Positions 29,882 to 39,204 of a stretch of 64,000 nucleotides of DNA are shown in pieces. The first letter of the stretch is position 1. Each line of letters opens with the position of its first letter. Origin of the DNA: an uncultured Nitrosomonas sp. GTDB lineage: Bacteria > Pseudomonadota > Gammaproteobacteria > Burkholderiales > Nitrosomonadaceae. The stretch covers positions 1 to 64,000 of the forward strand of contig CASDLT010000053.1 of the NCBI GenBank assembly GCA_949281375.1, written 5' to 3'. Below the pieces are notes generated by a model that was given only the letters and a program-made list of their open reading frames with translations, made no database searches and was not told the DNA's origin. The position numbers and the translations under genes were made by a program.

Positions 29882-30337
29882 ATGCAAATTATTTTGATGG
29901 AAAAAATTGCGAACTTGGGGCAACTCGGAGATATCGTCAATGTGAAGAGTGGTTTCGCGCGTAATTATCTGATACCTCAAGGAAAGGCTAAGCGCGCCAC
30001 GGAACAGGCCATTGCAGAATTCCAATCCAAACGGGCTGAACTTGAGAAAATTCAGGCGGCGTCGCTGACTGCTGCGCAGGCGGTGGCCGACAAGCTGGAT
30101 GGATTATTGGTGCAGATTACCCAAAAGACCGGCAATGATGGCAAATTATTTGGCTCGGTGAACAACGCAAATATTGCTGAAGCGCTGGCGGCTCAAGGGT
30201 TTGCCATCGAGCGTGCAATGATCCGCATGCCACACGGTCAATTGAAGCAAGTCGGTGATTATCCGTTGACCGTTGCGCTGCACAGCGACGTAACAGCAAC
30301 GATTACTGTATCCGTACTGGGCGAAGCCATGATGTAG
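29882..30337 (+). CDS. rplI: 50S ribosomal protein L9
   Basis: A 151-residue L9 that binds 23S rRNA near the L1 stalk and affects reading-frame maintenance. It has the N-domain [34 protein letters not shown], a long central helix and the C-domain [23 protein letters not shown] lies before the ATG. A strong terminator follows, ending the rpsF operon. Confidence 0.97.
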   Translation: MQIILMEKIANLGQLGDIVNVKSGFARNYLIPQGKAKRATEQAIAEFQSKRAELEKIQAASLTAAQAVADKLDGLLVQITQKTGNDGKLFGSVNNANIAEALAAQGFAIERAMIRMPHGQLKQVGDYPLTVALHSDVTATITVSVLGEAMM

Positions 30338-30352
30338 CGCATCCAGATGCTA

Positions 30353-30392
30353 TAAAAAAGGGACTATTGAAATTTTGATAGTCCTTTTTTAT
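30353..30392 (+). terminator. Rho-independent terminator after rplI
   Basis: GGACTAT (30361-30367) pairs with ATAGTCC (30378-30384) and is followed by TTTTTT ATTTT. An A-run (30354-30359) precedes the stem, which lengthens the pairing and would let it act in both directions. It ends the rpsF-priB-rpsR-rplI operon before dnaB. Confidence 0.9.
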
Positions 30393-30460
30393 TTTGCCGA
30401 CCAGTCCGTAGTCAGCAAGTGATAAAATCAAACGTTCTTCTCCTGGATTTTCGCTAAGCC

Positions 30461-31849
30461 ATGGCACAATCATCCATCAGTGTTTATCAAGATCAACTAG
30501 CAGATCCTTTCAAGACTCCTCCTCACTCGATAGAAAGCGAGCAATCCGTGCTCGGGGGATTGATGCTCGATAACAGCGCCTGGGAAAAAGTGGCTGACAT
30601 TGTCACCGATCAGGATTTTTACCGTCATGATCACCGGCTGATTTACCATCACATCTGTAAATTGATTGAGCACAACAAGCCGGCGGATGTGATCACGGTC
30701 GCCGAATCGCTCGAAACGTCAGCGGAATTGCAAACGATCGGCGGACTTGCTTATATCGGCACGATTGTGCAGAACACGCCATCTGCAGCCAATATCAAAC
30801 GCTATGCCGAGATCGTCCGGGAACGAGCAATCATGCGGAATCTGGCCCAGATTGGTGCTCAGATTACTGATTCTGCCTATAATCCAGTCGGCAGAACTGC
30901 AGCAGACCTGCTCGATGAAGCGGAAGCGAAGGTTTTCGAAATCGCGGAGGAGGGTGCGCGTGGCAAGCAGGGATTCATTGATATTCAACCGTTGCTGAAA
31001 CAAGTGGTTGAGCGGATTGAACTGCTCTACAGTCAGGATAATCCGAGTAACGTGACAGGCATTGCATCCGGTTTTTACGATCTGGATCAGAAAACATCCG
31101 GTTTCCAGCCCGGCGATCTTGTTATCGTCGCAGGGCGGCCTTCGATGGGGAAAACCGCATTTTCCCTGAATATCGCCGAGAATGTGGCGCTGGAATTGAA
31201 CAAGCCCGTGGCGGTGTTCAGTATGGAGATGAGCGGGGCGCAGCTGGCGATGCGGATGCTGGGGTCTGTCGGCAAGCTCGATCAGCACCGGGTGCGTACC
31301 GGACGGCTGGATGATGAAGACTGGCCGAAACTTACGCACGCCCTAGGAAAATTAAATGAAGCGCCCATATTCATTGATGAGACTGCTGCGTTGAATGCGT
31401 TGGAACTGAGAGCGCGCGCCCGGCGGCTGTACCGGCAATATGGCGAACTGGGGTTGATCGTCGTCGATTATCTACAGCTCATGTCGTCGAGTAGTCCAGG
31501 TGAAAACCGCGCCACTGAAATATCGGAAATTTCACGTGCCTTGAAGGGGTTGGCGAAAGAACTGAAAGTGCCTGTGATTGCGTTATCGCAACTGAATCGG
31601 AGCCTGGAGCAGCGCCCGAATAAACGGCCGGTGATGTCGGATTTGCGTGAATCGGGAGCGATCGAACAGGACGCCGATGTCATTCTATTTATTTACCGTG
31701 ATGAAGTCTACAACCCTGATTCTCCGGACAAAGGCATCGCCGAGATCATTATAGGCAAGCAAAGAAACGGCCCGATCGGAAAAGTGGATCTGGCCTTTCT
31801 GGGCGAATACACCCGGTTCGAAAACTATGCAAGGCCAGAATACTATTGA
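30461..31849 (+). CDS. dnaB: replicative DNA helicase DnaB
   Basis: A hexameric 5'-3' helicase of the replication fork, 462 residues. The N-terminal domain (PPHSIESEQSVLGGLMLDN) is followed by a linker and a RecA-like motor: Walker A AGRPSMGKTAF, VFSMEMSGAQLAMRM, Walker B LGLIVVDYLQLM, and the C-terminal SQLNRSLEQRPNKRPVMSDLRESGAIEQDAD segment. There is no intein. It follows the rplI operon, a frequent neighbour. Confidence 0.97.
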   Translation: MAQSSISVYQDQLADPFKTPPHSIESEQSVLGGLMLDNSAWEKVADIVTDQDFYRHDHRLIYHHICKLIEHNKPADVITVAESLETSAELQTIGGLAYIGTIVQNTPSAANIKRYAEIVRERAIMRNLAQIGAQITDSAYNPVGRTAADLLDEAEAKVFEIAEEGARGKQGFIDIQPLLKQVVERIELLYSQDNPSNVTGIASGFYDLDQKTSGFQPGDLVIVAGRPSMGKTAFSLNIAENVALELNKPVAVFSMEMSGAQLAMRMLGSVGKLDQHRVRTGRLDDEDWPKLTHALGKLNEAPIFIDETAALNALELRARARRLYRQYGELGLIVVDYLQLMSSSSPGENRATEISEISRALKGLAKELKVPVIALSQLNRSLEQRPNKRPVMSDLRESGAIEQDADVILFIYRDEVYNPDSPDKGIAEIIIGKQRNGPIGKVDLAFLGEYTRFENYARPEYY

Positions 31850-31875
31850 GCCTGATAAGTTGTATTGTCATACCT

Positions 31876-33531
31876 TCAATAGGTTGAGCCGGTTATTGTG
31901 GAATCGTATCGGGTGGAAGAGACTGGAGTTCCGCCTGCAAAATGAGAGACCTTGGGCGCCGACTCGCCGATATGAAAACGATTGATCGCTTCCTGGATGC
32001 GTTGATCTTCGCGGGTGATACGCGCATGCTGGCGTAAATGATCAAGCCACGAATCGACCTGGAAAATCTCGACATAATGGCCGGGTGCAGCGAGATTTTC
32101 GAACACTCCCCAACTAAATGCGCCATCCCGGCGCCGTATGATCTTCAGTGATTGCATTGCATGCAGGAAATCGGTCCGCCGGTTCACTGAGATTTCGTAT
32201 TCAACGGTAACCAGCACGGGACCGCGATTTTCGTCTGGCTCTTCTGCGATAAAGGGATGCGGCCAATGGCCAGATGGTGCAAGATCGGGTGCTTCGTGCG
32301 AACCGAGACTGAATTTCCTCACCAACACCGCCGCGATTACGGCACAAACGGCGGAAATCAGCAATGCTGCCGGCGTATTGGTGTGTGCGGCAACCCAGCC
32401 CCATAGCAAACTCCCCAGCGTCATGCCGGCGAAAAATATCATGATATACAGCGACAATGCTCGGCCGCGAACCCAGGACGGAACAGAAATCTGCGCGGCA
32501 ACTTGCAGCGATGACAAGACCGTGAGCCATGCCGCGCCGCAGATCGCCATGATGGTGTACAGCAACATTTCATTCCGCATTATCGCGATAGCCAGGGTAG
32601 TCAGTGCATAGATCATGGTTGCGATAAATACCAAATGGCCGCGAGTCGTGTGTGTGCGTATGCGGGGTAGTACTATTGCGGCAATGACAGCTCCAATACC
32701 AGCCGAAGTCAATAAAAATCCATACGTCCCCGGATTTCCTGCAAGCTCGTGTCGCGCAATCAGCGGAAGCAAAGCCCAGACGGAACAGGAGAAGACAATA
32801 AAAGCGGTTGCCCGAACCAAAACTGCACGAAATGATGAAGCCATCCAGCTATAGCGCAATCCAGCCCGCAATGCCTTAAAAAAACGCTCGGGTGGTAAAG
32901 CAGGTTCAACCGGCAGGCGCTTCCAGTACCATAGCATGACGATCATGCCGATGAACGAGATCATATTGAGACCATAGGCGGCCCAGGCGCCTAGCTGAGC
33001 GAGCAGTAATCCGCCAATCGCAGGGCCGATTGATCGTGACACATTCATCGACAATGAGTTCAGCACAATCGCCTGTGCTAGCAAATTTCTGGGCACGAGT
33101 TCGGCGATGGCTGCGCTCAAGGCTGGCATTGCCATTGCCGTGCCCAAGCCCAGAGCAAAAGTCAGCGCCAATAAACTCCAGGCACTCAGTTGACCTGTTG
33201 CAGTAAGAATAGCCAGCAGCGCCGCTGTAAACGTCATCCAAATCTGTGTGACGATCAGATAACGGCGGTGATCAACCGTATCGGCAAGTGCTCCAGCTAT
33301 CAGCGCAAACATTACGATCGGCAGTGAAGTTGCGACCTGTACCAGTGATACCATCACTGGAGAAGCCGACAGATCGGTCATAACCCAGCCTGATGTGGTT
33401 GTGTTGATCCAGGTGCCAATGTTGGAACCCAAAGTAGCGAGCCAGAACATGCGGAAGACCGGAAACTGAAAGGGCGCCCATGCTCCAGTGTTCGAAACGC
33501 CGGATATGTTGGTTTCAGAAGGGTGGCTCAT
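31876..33531 (-). CDS. MFS transporter with a C-terminal soluble domain
   Basis: A 551-residue protein with about twelve membrane helices in the first 420 residues, resembling the EntS/transmembrane-secretion-effector branch of the major facilitator superfamily (GAWAPFQFPVFRMFWLATLGSNIGTWINTTTSGWVMTDL start, ALAELV-type SAAIAELVPRNLLAQAI). A soluble domain of about 100 residues follows (VEYEISVNRRTDFLHAMQSLKIIRRRDGAFSWGVFENL), similar in pattern to antibiotic-biosynthesis-monooxygenase folds. The substrate is unknown. It lies 43 bases after the amidohydrolase gene and may share its transcript. Confidence 0.82.
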   Translation of the reverse strand: MSHPSETNISGVSNTGAWAPFQFPVFRMFWLATLGSNIGTWINTTTSGWVMTDLSASPVMVSLVQVATSLPIVMFALIAGALADTVDHRRYLIVTQIWMTFTAALLAILTATGQLSAWSLLALTFALGLGTAMAMPALSAAIAELVPRNLLAQAIVLNSLSMNVSRSIGPAIGGLLLAQLGAWAAYGLNMISFIGMIVMLWYWKRLPVEPALPPERFFKALRAGLRYSWMASSFRAVLVRATAFIVFSCSVWALLPLIARHELAGNPGTYGFLLTSAGIGAVIAAIVLPRIRTHTTRGHLVFIATMIYALTTLAIAIMRNEMLLYTIMAICGAAWLTVLSSLQVAAQISVPSWVRGRALSLYIMIFFAGMTLGSLLWGWVAAHTNTPAALLISAVCAVIAAVLVRKFSLGSHEAPDLAPSGHWPHPFIAEEPDENRGPVLVTVEYEISVNRRTDFLHAMQSLKIIRRRDGAFSWGVFENLAAPGHYVEIFQVDSWLDHLRQHARITREDQRIQEAINRFHIGESAPKVSHFAGGTPVSSTRYDSTITGSTY

Positions 33532-33574
33532 TAGCGGAACATCATACTTGAGCTGTCAAAAAAACGGACAGCCA

Positions 33575-35554
33575 TCATACCCAACAGGAACAACCGAGTG
33601 CACCCCAGAAACGGCCTTGATCGTTGGCAGCCACGACATTATGATAAGCTCGCCCATGTGCATGGCCATGCACAATGCAGCGGTTACTGCAGCCACAAGC
33701 CGTTGAAGCGAATGGGTGTGCGAGGTCTGCTGCTGGCTTGTAATAGCCGCCGAAGTGATTCACCGGTGACCAATCAGGCATGGCTGGCGGTAGCGGTGGC
33801 GCCAATCCGCTGAATTCATCGCTGGCGTAAACGATATTGCCGTCAACCAGAGTCAATACCGAGACCATCTGGCGAATTTCATGATCGGGGATTTCGAAAT
33901 AATCAGCGGAAAGTACTGCCAGATCGGCGTATTGACCCGTTTTGATCTGACCTTTGACGCCTTCTTCATTTGAGAACCAGGTATTGGCAAGTGTGTACAG
34001 GCGTAGCGCGGTCTCACGGTCGATCAAATTTTCTCGAGGATACAGCGACAGGCCACCCACGGTTCGGCCCGTGATCATCCAGTACAGCGCATTCCATGGA
34101 TCATAGCTGGAAACCCGTGTGGCATCTGTGCCTGCACCGACATTCACGCCCATGTCCAGCATGCGCCGGTACGGTGGCGTTCGCTCTGCCGCTTTGCGGC
34201 CGTAACGTTGCACAAAATATTCGCCCTGATAGGCCATGCGGTGCTGGATTGCAATACCGCCACCCAATTTTGCGATGCGTTCGAGGTTGATGTCCGTCAC
34301 CGTTTCAGCATGATCAAAAAACCAGTGAAGGCCATCGAAAGGGACGTCGCGATGTACTTTCTCAAATACATTCAATGCCTCCGTGATGGTTTCATTATAG
34401 GTGGCATGCAGGCGAAACGGCCAGCGGTGGCTGACAAGCAGGCGGACGACGGCTTCCAGATCATTGTTCAAGTCAGACGCTACTGTCGGGCGCGGCATCC
34501 GAAAATCCTCAAAATCTGCTGCGGAAAAAACCAGCATTTCACCCGCGCCATTGTGACGGTAGTAACGATCGCCGTAGCCAGGCTGCACCATTTTGATCCA
34601 TTTTGAGAAATCGGCGATTTCTTTGCCGGGTTTCTGCGTGAATAAGTTGTAAGCAATCCGCAATGTTAGTTCGCCTGCCCGATGCAATGTCTCGATGACT
34701 TTATAATCGTCGGGATAATTCTGATAGCCTCCGCCGGCGTCAATGATGCTGGTCACACCCAGGCGGTTCATCTCGCGCATGAAATGTCGCGTCGAATTGA
34801 TCTGGTATTCGAACGGCAATGCCGGGCCCCGCGCCAGCGCTGAATAGAGAATCAATGCGTTGGGTTCCGCCAGCAGCAGACCGGTGGGTTCACCATGGTT
34901 ATCCCTGGCAATCAAGCCACCCGGCGGATTGGGCGTGTCGCGGTCGTAGCCACAGGCGCGCAAGGCCGCGCGGTTGAGCAAAGCGCGGTCATACAAATGT
35001 AAAATGAAAACCGGCGTATCCGGCGCGGCCACATTGATTTCATCGAGAGTAGGCAAGCGTTTTTCAGAGAACTGCAATTCGGAAAAGCCGCCTACTACCC
35101 GTACCCATTGGGGCGCAGGCGTGCGTGCCGCCTGATCTTTAAGGCGGCGCATCGCATCGGCCAGCGACGGGATGCCATCCCATCGCAATTCGAGGTTGTA
35201 ATTGAGTCCACCCCGGATCAGGTGGAGGTGCGAATCGATCAGTCCCGGAATGACGCGTCGGCGGTTAAGATCAATGACATCCGTATGACTGTCAGCCAGC
35301 CGCATGACTTCATCATCGCTACCCACCGCAAGGAATCGGCCATTCGCGATCGCGACGGCGGTTGCATGTGGATTTTGACGGTCGAGCGTGCTGAAGCGGC
35401 CGTTGCGAAGTATCCGCAGAGCTTTCAGATCGTCGGTAAAGGCAGGTTCGCCCGAGGCATTGGTGAAGCGTCCTGTCTGAGAAAATAGCATGGTCGCACC
35501 GGCGGCTTGGAGAAAACGGCGACGCATCGAATCAGGTGGCGGTGAATTTTTCAT
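33575..35554 (-). CDS. Tat-exported amidohydrolase, YtcJ-like
   Basis: A 659-residue metal-dependent amidohydrolase. The N-terminus has a twin-arginine signal (MRRRFLQAAGATMLF), implying folded export to the periplasm. Barrel motifs include VIPGLIDSHLHLIRGG (HxH metal pair), the HWFFDHAETVTD and AIQHRMAYQGEY stretches, the GAGTDATRVSSYDPWNALYW aspartate motif and GQYADLAVLSADYF. The C-terminal HGHAHGRA and FWGALGCSCWV segment is Cys/His-rich and also seen in relatives. The substrate cannot be told from sequence. Isochorismatase-family and MFS genes flank it on the same strand. Confidence 0.85.
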   Translation of the reverse strand: MKNSPPPDSMRRRFLQAAGATMLFSQTGRFTNASGEPAFTDDLKALRILRNGRFSTLDRQNPHATAVAIANGRFLAVGSDDEVMRLADSHTDVIDLNRRRVIPGLIDSHLHLIRGGLNYNLELRWDGIPSLADAMRRLKDQAARTPAPQWVRVVGGFSELQFSEKRLPTLDEINVAAPDTPVFILHLYDRALLNRAALRACGYDRDTPNPPGGLIARDNHGEPTGLLLAEPNALILYSALARGPALPFEYQINSTRHFMREMNRLGVTSIIDAGGGYQNYPDDYKVIETLHRAGELTLRIAYNLFTQKPGKEIADFSKWIKMVQPGYGDRYYRHNGAGEMLVFSAADFEDFRMPRPTVASDLNNDLEAVVRLLVSHRWPFRLHATYNETITEALNVFEKVHRDVPFDGLHWFFDHAETVTDINLERIAKLGGGIAIQHRMAYQGEYFVQRYGRKAAERTPPYRRMLDMGVNVGAGTDATRVSSYDPWNALYWMITGRTVGGLSLYPRENLIDRETALRLYTLANTWFSNEEGVKGQIKTGQYADLAVLSADYFEIPDHEIRQMVSVLTLVDGNIVYASDEFSGLAPPLPPAMPDWSPVNHFGGYYKPAADLAHPFASTACGCSNRCIVHGHAHGRAYHNVVAANDQGRFWGALGCSCWV

Positions 35555-35575
35555 CGTGTTTACGTTCGTAACAGG

Positions 35576-36208
35576 CTATTTTTTAGTCATGGCGACATAG
35601 CTCGTCATTAAATTGCGGTAATTGGGTAGATAGCTGGAAAACAGCGCACCCAGACCTTCGACATCGTTGCGCCAGTCACGGTGTAATTCACAGGCAATAC
35701 CGAACCAGTTCATCAATTGCACCCCGGCATTCTGCATCCGCAACCAGGCGGCGTCCCGAGTTACTGGATTGAACGTGCCAGAGGCATCCGTAACCACGAA
35801 TACATCATAACCCTGCTCAACTGCAGACAATGCCGGGAAGGCCACGCAAACTTCAGTGACGACTCCAGCGAGGATCAGCTGGTGGCGTCCTGTTTGCTTG
35901 ATCGCGTTGACGAAATCGTCATTATCCCAGGCATTGATGTTACCGGGGCGTGCAATGTAAGGCGCAGCCGGATGCATTTCCTTGATTTCGGGAACCAGCG
36001 GGCCATTCGGGCCTTCCTCGAAACTGGTCGTCAGGATCGTGGGCAGACCGAAATACTTGCCGCACGCTGATAAGGCCAGCACGTTATTCTTGAACTCATT
36101 CGGTGAAAAATCCTGTACCAGTGAAATCAGCCCGGCCTGATGATCGACCATGAGCAAAACGGCATCATCCTTGGATAATCGTTTATAGGTAAAAGTATGA
36201 TTCATCAT
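35576..36208 (-). CDS. isochorismatase-family cysteine hydrolase (YcaC-like)
   Basis: A 210-residue hydrolase with the family triad: Asp in VLLMVDHQAGLISLV, a presumed Lys/Trp region around INAWDNDDFVNAIKQTG, and the nucleophile Cys in LILAGVVTEVCVAFPALSAVEQGYDVFVVTDASG. YcaC relatives have no firmly assigned substrate; other members cleave amide or carbamoyl bonds (biuret, ureidoacrylate, nicotinamide). It lies 21 bases before the exported amidohydrolase gene and 142 bases after the pirin gene on the same strand. Confidence 0.88.
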   Translation of the reverse strand: MMNHTFTYKRLSKDDAVLLMVDHQAGLISLVQDFSPNEFKNNVLALSACGKYFGLPTILTTSFEEGPNGPLVPEIKEMHPAAPYIARPGNINAWDNDDFVNAIKQTGRHQLILAGVVTEVCVAFPALSAVEQGYDVFVVTDASGTFNPVTRDAAWLRMQNAGVQLMNWFGIACELHRDWRNDVEGLGALFSSYLPNYRNLMTSYVAMTKK

Positions 36209-36350
36209 TGTGTCCTCTATCGTTGGTCAAGTTGTGGTGCAAATTTACGCATAGCGGCGTTGCCGGATAACGGTACCGTTGAAGCCGGCTGAACAAGTTC
36301 ATGCAAACGGGCAGCTCGGGCCATGCTTTTCATAGAATGATGGGCAATGA

Positions 36351-37244
36351 TTATGTCATCACGCCCATTTTGCCATTTTGATAATCCTCCATGGCTTGGT
36401 GAATTTCATCGGCAGTATTCATTACGAACGGACCGCTACCGGAGATGGGCTCATCGATGGGCTCGCCGCTCAACAGCAGTGCTACTGCATCCGATGCATG
36501 ATCGATAAGAATGTGGCCGCCGGTACGGTCGAATAGCGCTACTTCTGCTGCCGCGAGAGTTTCCGATCCGGCGATACTCACTGTTCCACGCAGCACCGCC
36601 AGGAGCGTGTTATGGCCATCCGGCACTTCAACTTTAAAACAGTTAGGGTTCGCCAAGCGCAGATCCCAGACGTTAAGTGACGTGAATGTATGGGCTGGCC
36701 CGACTGTGTCTTCGAATTCGCCTGCAATGACACGAACACTGCCGCGATTATCCGGGAGCGTGATCACAGGAATTGCAGCGCTTGGTATGCTTTGATAATG
36801 CGGAGCGGACATTTTATGTTTGGCGGGCAGATTGACCCATAGCTGCACCATCTCAAGAATGCCGCCGTGGCGCGCAAAATCACGACCGTGAAATTCTTCA
36901 TGAACCAAGCCTGAAGCTGCTGTCATCCATTGCACATCGCCGGGGCCGATCTTGCCGCCACCGCCGGAGCTGTCGCGGTGTTGGACTTCGCCGCTATACA
37001 CGATGGTCACGGTTTCAAATCCACGATGCGGATGAGCGCCTACGCCATGTCGTTGTTCAGTCGGGGCAAAGTTTTTCGGTCCGGCATAATCGAATAACAA
37101 GAAAGGACTGATCAACGAACCCAGCGTGGAATACGAAAATAAGGTGCGCACCGGAAAACCATCGCCAACCCAGTGTTGATATGTATTTTTCTGAATCTGT
37201 AACAGTTTTTTCGGGGATATTTCAGCTTGTGTGGGCGACATCAT
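36351..37244 (-). CDS. pirin-family bicupin
   Basis: A 297-residue two-cupin protein. The N-terminal cupin carries the metal ligands GAHPHRGFETVTIVYSGEVQHRDS and the later His/Glu in SGLVHEEFH; the second cupin is less conserved. Bacterial pirins include quercetin dioxygenases and redox or metabolic regulators, so the role is open. The start is ATG 37244, which has AAGGAG 5 bases upstream; the frame continues to 37286 without such a site. It lies 142 bases after allophanate hydrolase. Confidence 0.88.
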   Translation of the reverse strand: MMSPTQAEISPKKLLQIQKNTYQHWVGDGFPVRTLFSYSTLGSLISPFLLFDYAGPKNFAPTEQRHGVGAHPHRGFETVTIVYSGEVQHRDSSGGGGKIGPGDVQWMTAASGLVHEEFHGRDFARHGGILEMVQLWVNLPAKHKMSAPHYQSIPSAAIPVITLPDNRGSVRVIAGEFEDTVGPAHTFTSLNVWDLRLANPNCFKVEVPDGHNTLLAVLRGTVSIAGSETLAAAEVALFDRTGGHILIDHASDAVALLLSGEPIDEPISGSGPFVMNTADEIHQAMEDYQNGKMGVMT

Positions 37245-37386
37245 CGTTACTCCTTGAATGGTCATATACCAATAGAGTGAGCGCAATGATTTAAATTCCG
37301 GGGAATTTATTTGGCAAAGCCTGGAAGGATTCTGAAACCCAGCGATTCTGAGGCTGGCTGGATCTCAGAACTTAGCATAATTCGAA

Positions 37387-39204
37387 CTATGGCTGCTTCA
37401 ATTGCCGCAGATAAGCTCGCCATCCACCGCAATGACTGATATCTTCCGCAGTGCCGATGGCATGATGCTCGCACAGAAAACCCTGAATCGATTCGCCATT
37501 CGCCAATGTCAAGGTTCCGATCCCCAGTGGCGCAGGAATGCCGGCGATCAAACTGCCGAATTGCCGCAGGGATAATTCCCAGACTTCGACTTCGATTGCG
37601 AAACCTCTTTCGCCAGGTTTCACGCGAATCAATCCCGGCCGTCGGGGAGGGAAGCCAGGTAATGCAACCAGCCGGTATTCCGGCGATGTGGTTGTAACGG
37701 CGATCAGTCGGCCCTGACGGCTGGTCAATTGTTCGTTCAAAGGCAAACCGGATAAATGTGCGCCGCAGACGGCGATCCGCACCTGACCGGAATGCGATGC
37801 AGCAGCAAACTGCGCTGCGGTTGGAAAGGGAAGGCCAGTTGCGCCCAATGGAAGGCAATAAGCCTGTTGCAGGCGATGAGCGAAATGCAGCAACGGTTCG
37901 TCCTGATGTGCTGGCGCAACCAAGGTAATACCAAATGGCAGCCCATTCTGTTGAAAGCCAGCCGGTACGGCGACTGCTGCATAATCGAGCAAATTCATGA
38001 AATTGGTGTAGTAACCCAGGTTGTTATTGAGGCGGATGGGATCGTGCTGCAACGCTTGAATGGTATAGATCGTTCCAGCGGTTGGGGTCAACAGACAATC
38101 GATGGTTGCCCAAACCTGATTTGCCTGCCGGGCGGTATCGCGTAATCGGTAAAAACCCTTGAAAGCATCGGCTGCCGTGTGTTGCTTTGCAGAGGCGATG
38201 ATGTCCCGCACCGGCGAAATGATCTGATCGCTATGCCGATCAAAGAAAGATTGAATGGCCGCATACCGTTCTGCGACCCAAGGGCCTTCATACAGCAAAC
38301 GAGCCGCTTTCAGGAATGGCTCGAAATCGATGTCGATGATTGCTCCGCCGAGTGCTTCAACCTGAGCGACCGCCTCGTTAAATAACCGTTCGCAGTCGCG
38401 GTTACCGAAGAACTTCAGTTGATCTTTCCGGGGTATGCCGACGCGAAAATGCGCTGCTTTGCCAAAATCAAACCCATGACCTTCTTTTTCGCGGGAGAAA
38501 CTATCCTGTCGGTCAAAACCAGCCGCGATATCCAGGATGCGCGCTGCATCCGTTGCCGTATGCGCGAAGATGGATATCGTATCGAGGGAGCGGCAAGCCG
38601 AGACCATACCGGCAGATGAAAACCATCCTTTGGTCGGTTTATAGCCGATCACGTTGTTGAAAGCTGCGGGAACTCGGCCAGAACCGGCGGTATCGGTGCC
38701 CAGGCTGAAACATACCTGGCCTTTTGCAACAGCAACGGCAGAACCCGAGCTTGATCCGCCGGAAATATAGCCGGGGTCGAACGCATTTTGGCACGCGCCA
38801 TACGGAGACCGGGTGCCATTCAAGCCGGTGGCGAATTGATCGAGATTGGTTTTGCCGACCGGAATCGCGCCGGCATCGAGCAACCGTTGCACGACAGGCG
38901 CAGAATGTTCCGGTTGATAACCAAAAGCCGGGCACGCGGCTGTCGTAACGGTATTTGCCAGATCAATATTATCCTTGATTGCAAACGGCACGCCATACAG
39001 TGGCAATGCTTCCAACCCGCGCGCTTCGACATTGCGGGCATGATTTTTTAATGCCGTCAGTGGCAGGATCGAGATCCAGATGGCATTTTCGTTCTTTTGA
39101 ATACTGGCATGCAACGCCTCGACCATTGCGGTGGGTGTCAGCGTTCCCGCGGCATACCGTTGCAATAGCGATGAAATATCACCAAATGGCAGGACATCGT
39201 GCAT
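37387..39204 (-). CDS. atzF: allophanate hydrolase
   Basis: Hydrolyses allophanate to NH3 and CO2, the last step of urea-amidolyase and guanidine-carboxylase pathways. Residues 1-440 are an amidase-signature domain with the Ser-Ser-Lys triad: Lys77 (FAIKDNID), the GGSSSGS serines at 151-153 and nucleophile Ser175 (DTAGSG). The C-terminal 160 residues form the AtzF-specific domain that handles the N-carboxyurea intermediate. The length of 605 is full size. Its ATG shares one base with the carboxylase stop, so the two are translationally coupled. Confidence 0.95.
   Translation of the reverse strand: MHDVLPFGDISSLLQRYAAGTLTPTAMVEALHASIQKNENAIWISILPLTALKNHARNVEARGLEALPLYGVPFAIKDNIDLANTVTTAACPAFGYQPEHSAPVVQRLLDAGAIPVGKTNLDQFATGLNGTRSPYGACQNAFDPGYISGGSSSGSAVAVAKGQVCFSLGTDTAGSGRVPAAFNNVIGYKPTKGWFSSAGMVSACRSLDTISIFAHTATDAARILDIAAGFDRQDSFSREKEGHGFDFGKAAHFRVGIPRKDQLKFFGNRDCERLFNEAVAQVEALGGAIIDIDFEPFLKAARLLYEGPWVAERYAAIQSFFDRHSDQIISPVRDIIASAKQHTAADAFKGFYRLRDTARQANQVWATIDCLLTPTAGTIYTIQALQHDPIRLNNNLGYYTNFMNLLDYAAVAVPAGFQQNGLPFGITLVAPAHQDEPLLHFAHRLQQAYCLPLGATGLPFPTAAQFAAASHSGQVRIAVCGAHLSGLPLNEQLTSRQGRLIAVTTTSPEYRLVALPGFPPRRPGLIRVKPGERGFAIEVEVWELSLRQFGSLIAGIPAPLGIGTLTLANGESIQGFLCEHHAIGTAEDISHCGGWRAYLRQLKQP

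Noticed and set aside
37307-37858. 183-codon open frame on the minus strand overlapping allophanate hydrolase in another frame
   Set aside because: Shadow of atzF, whose catalytic motifs clearly define the coding frame.
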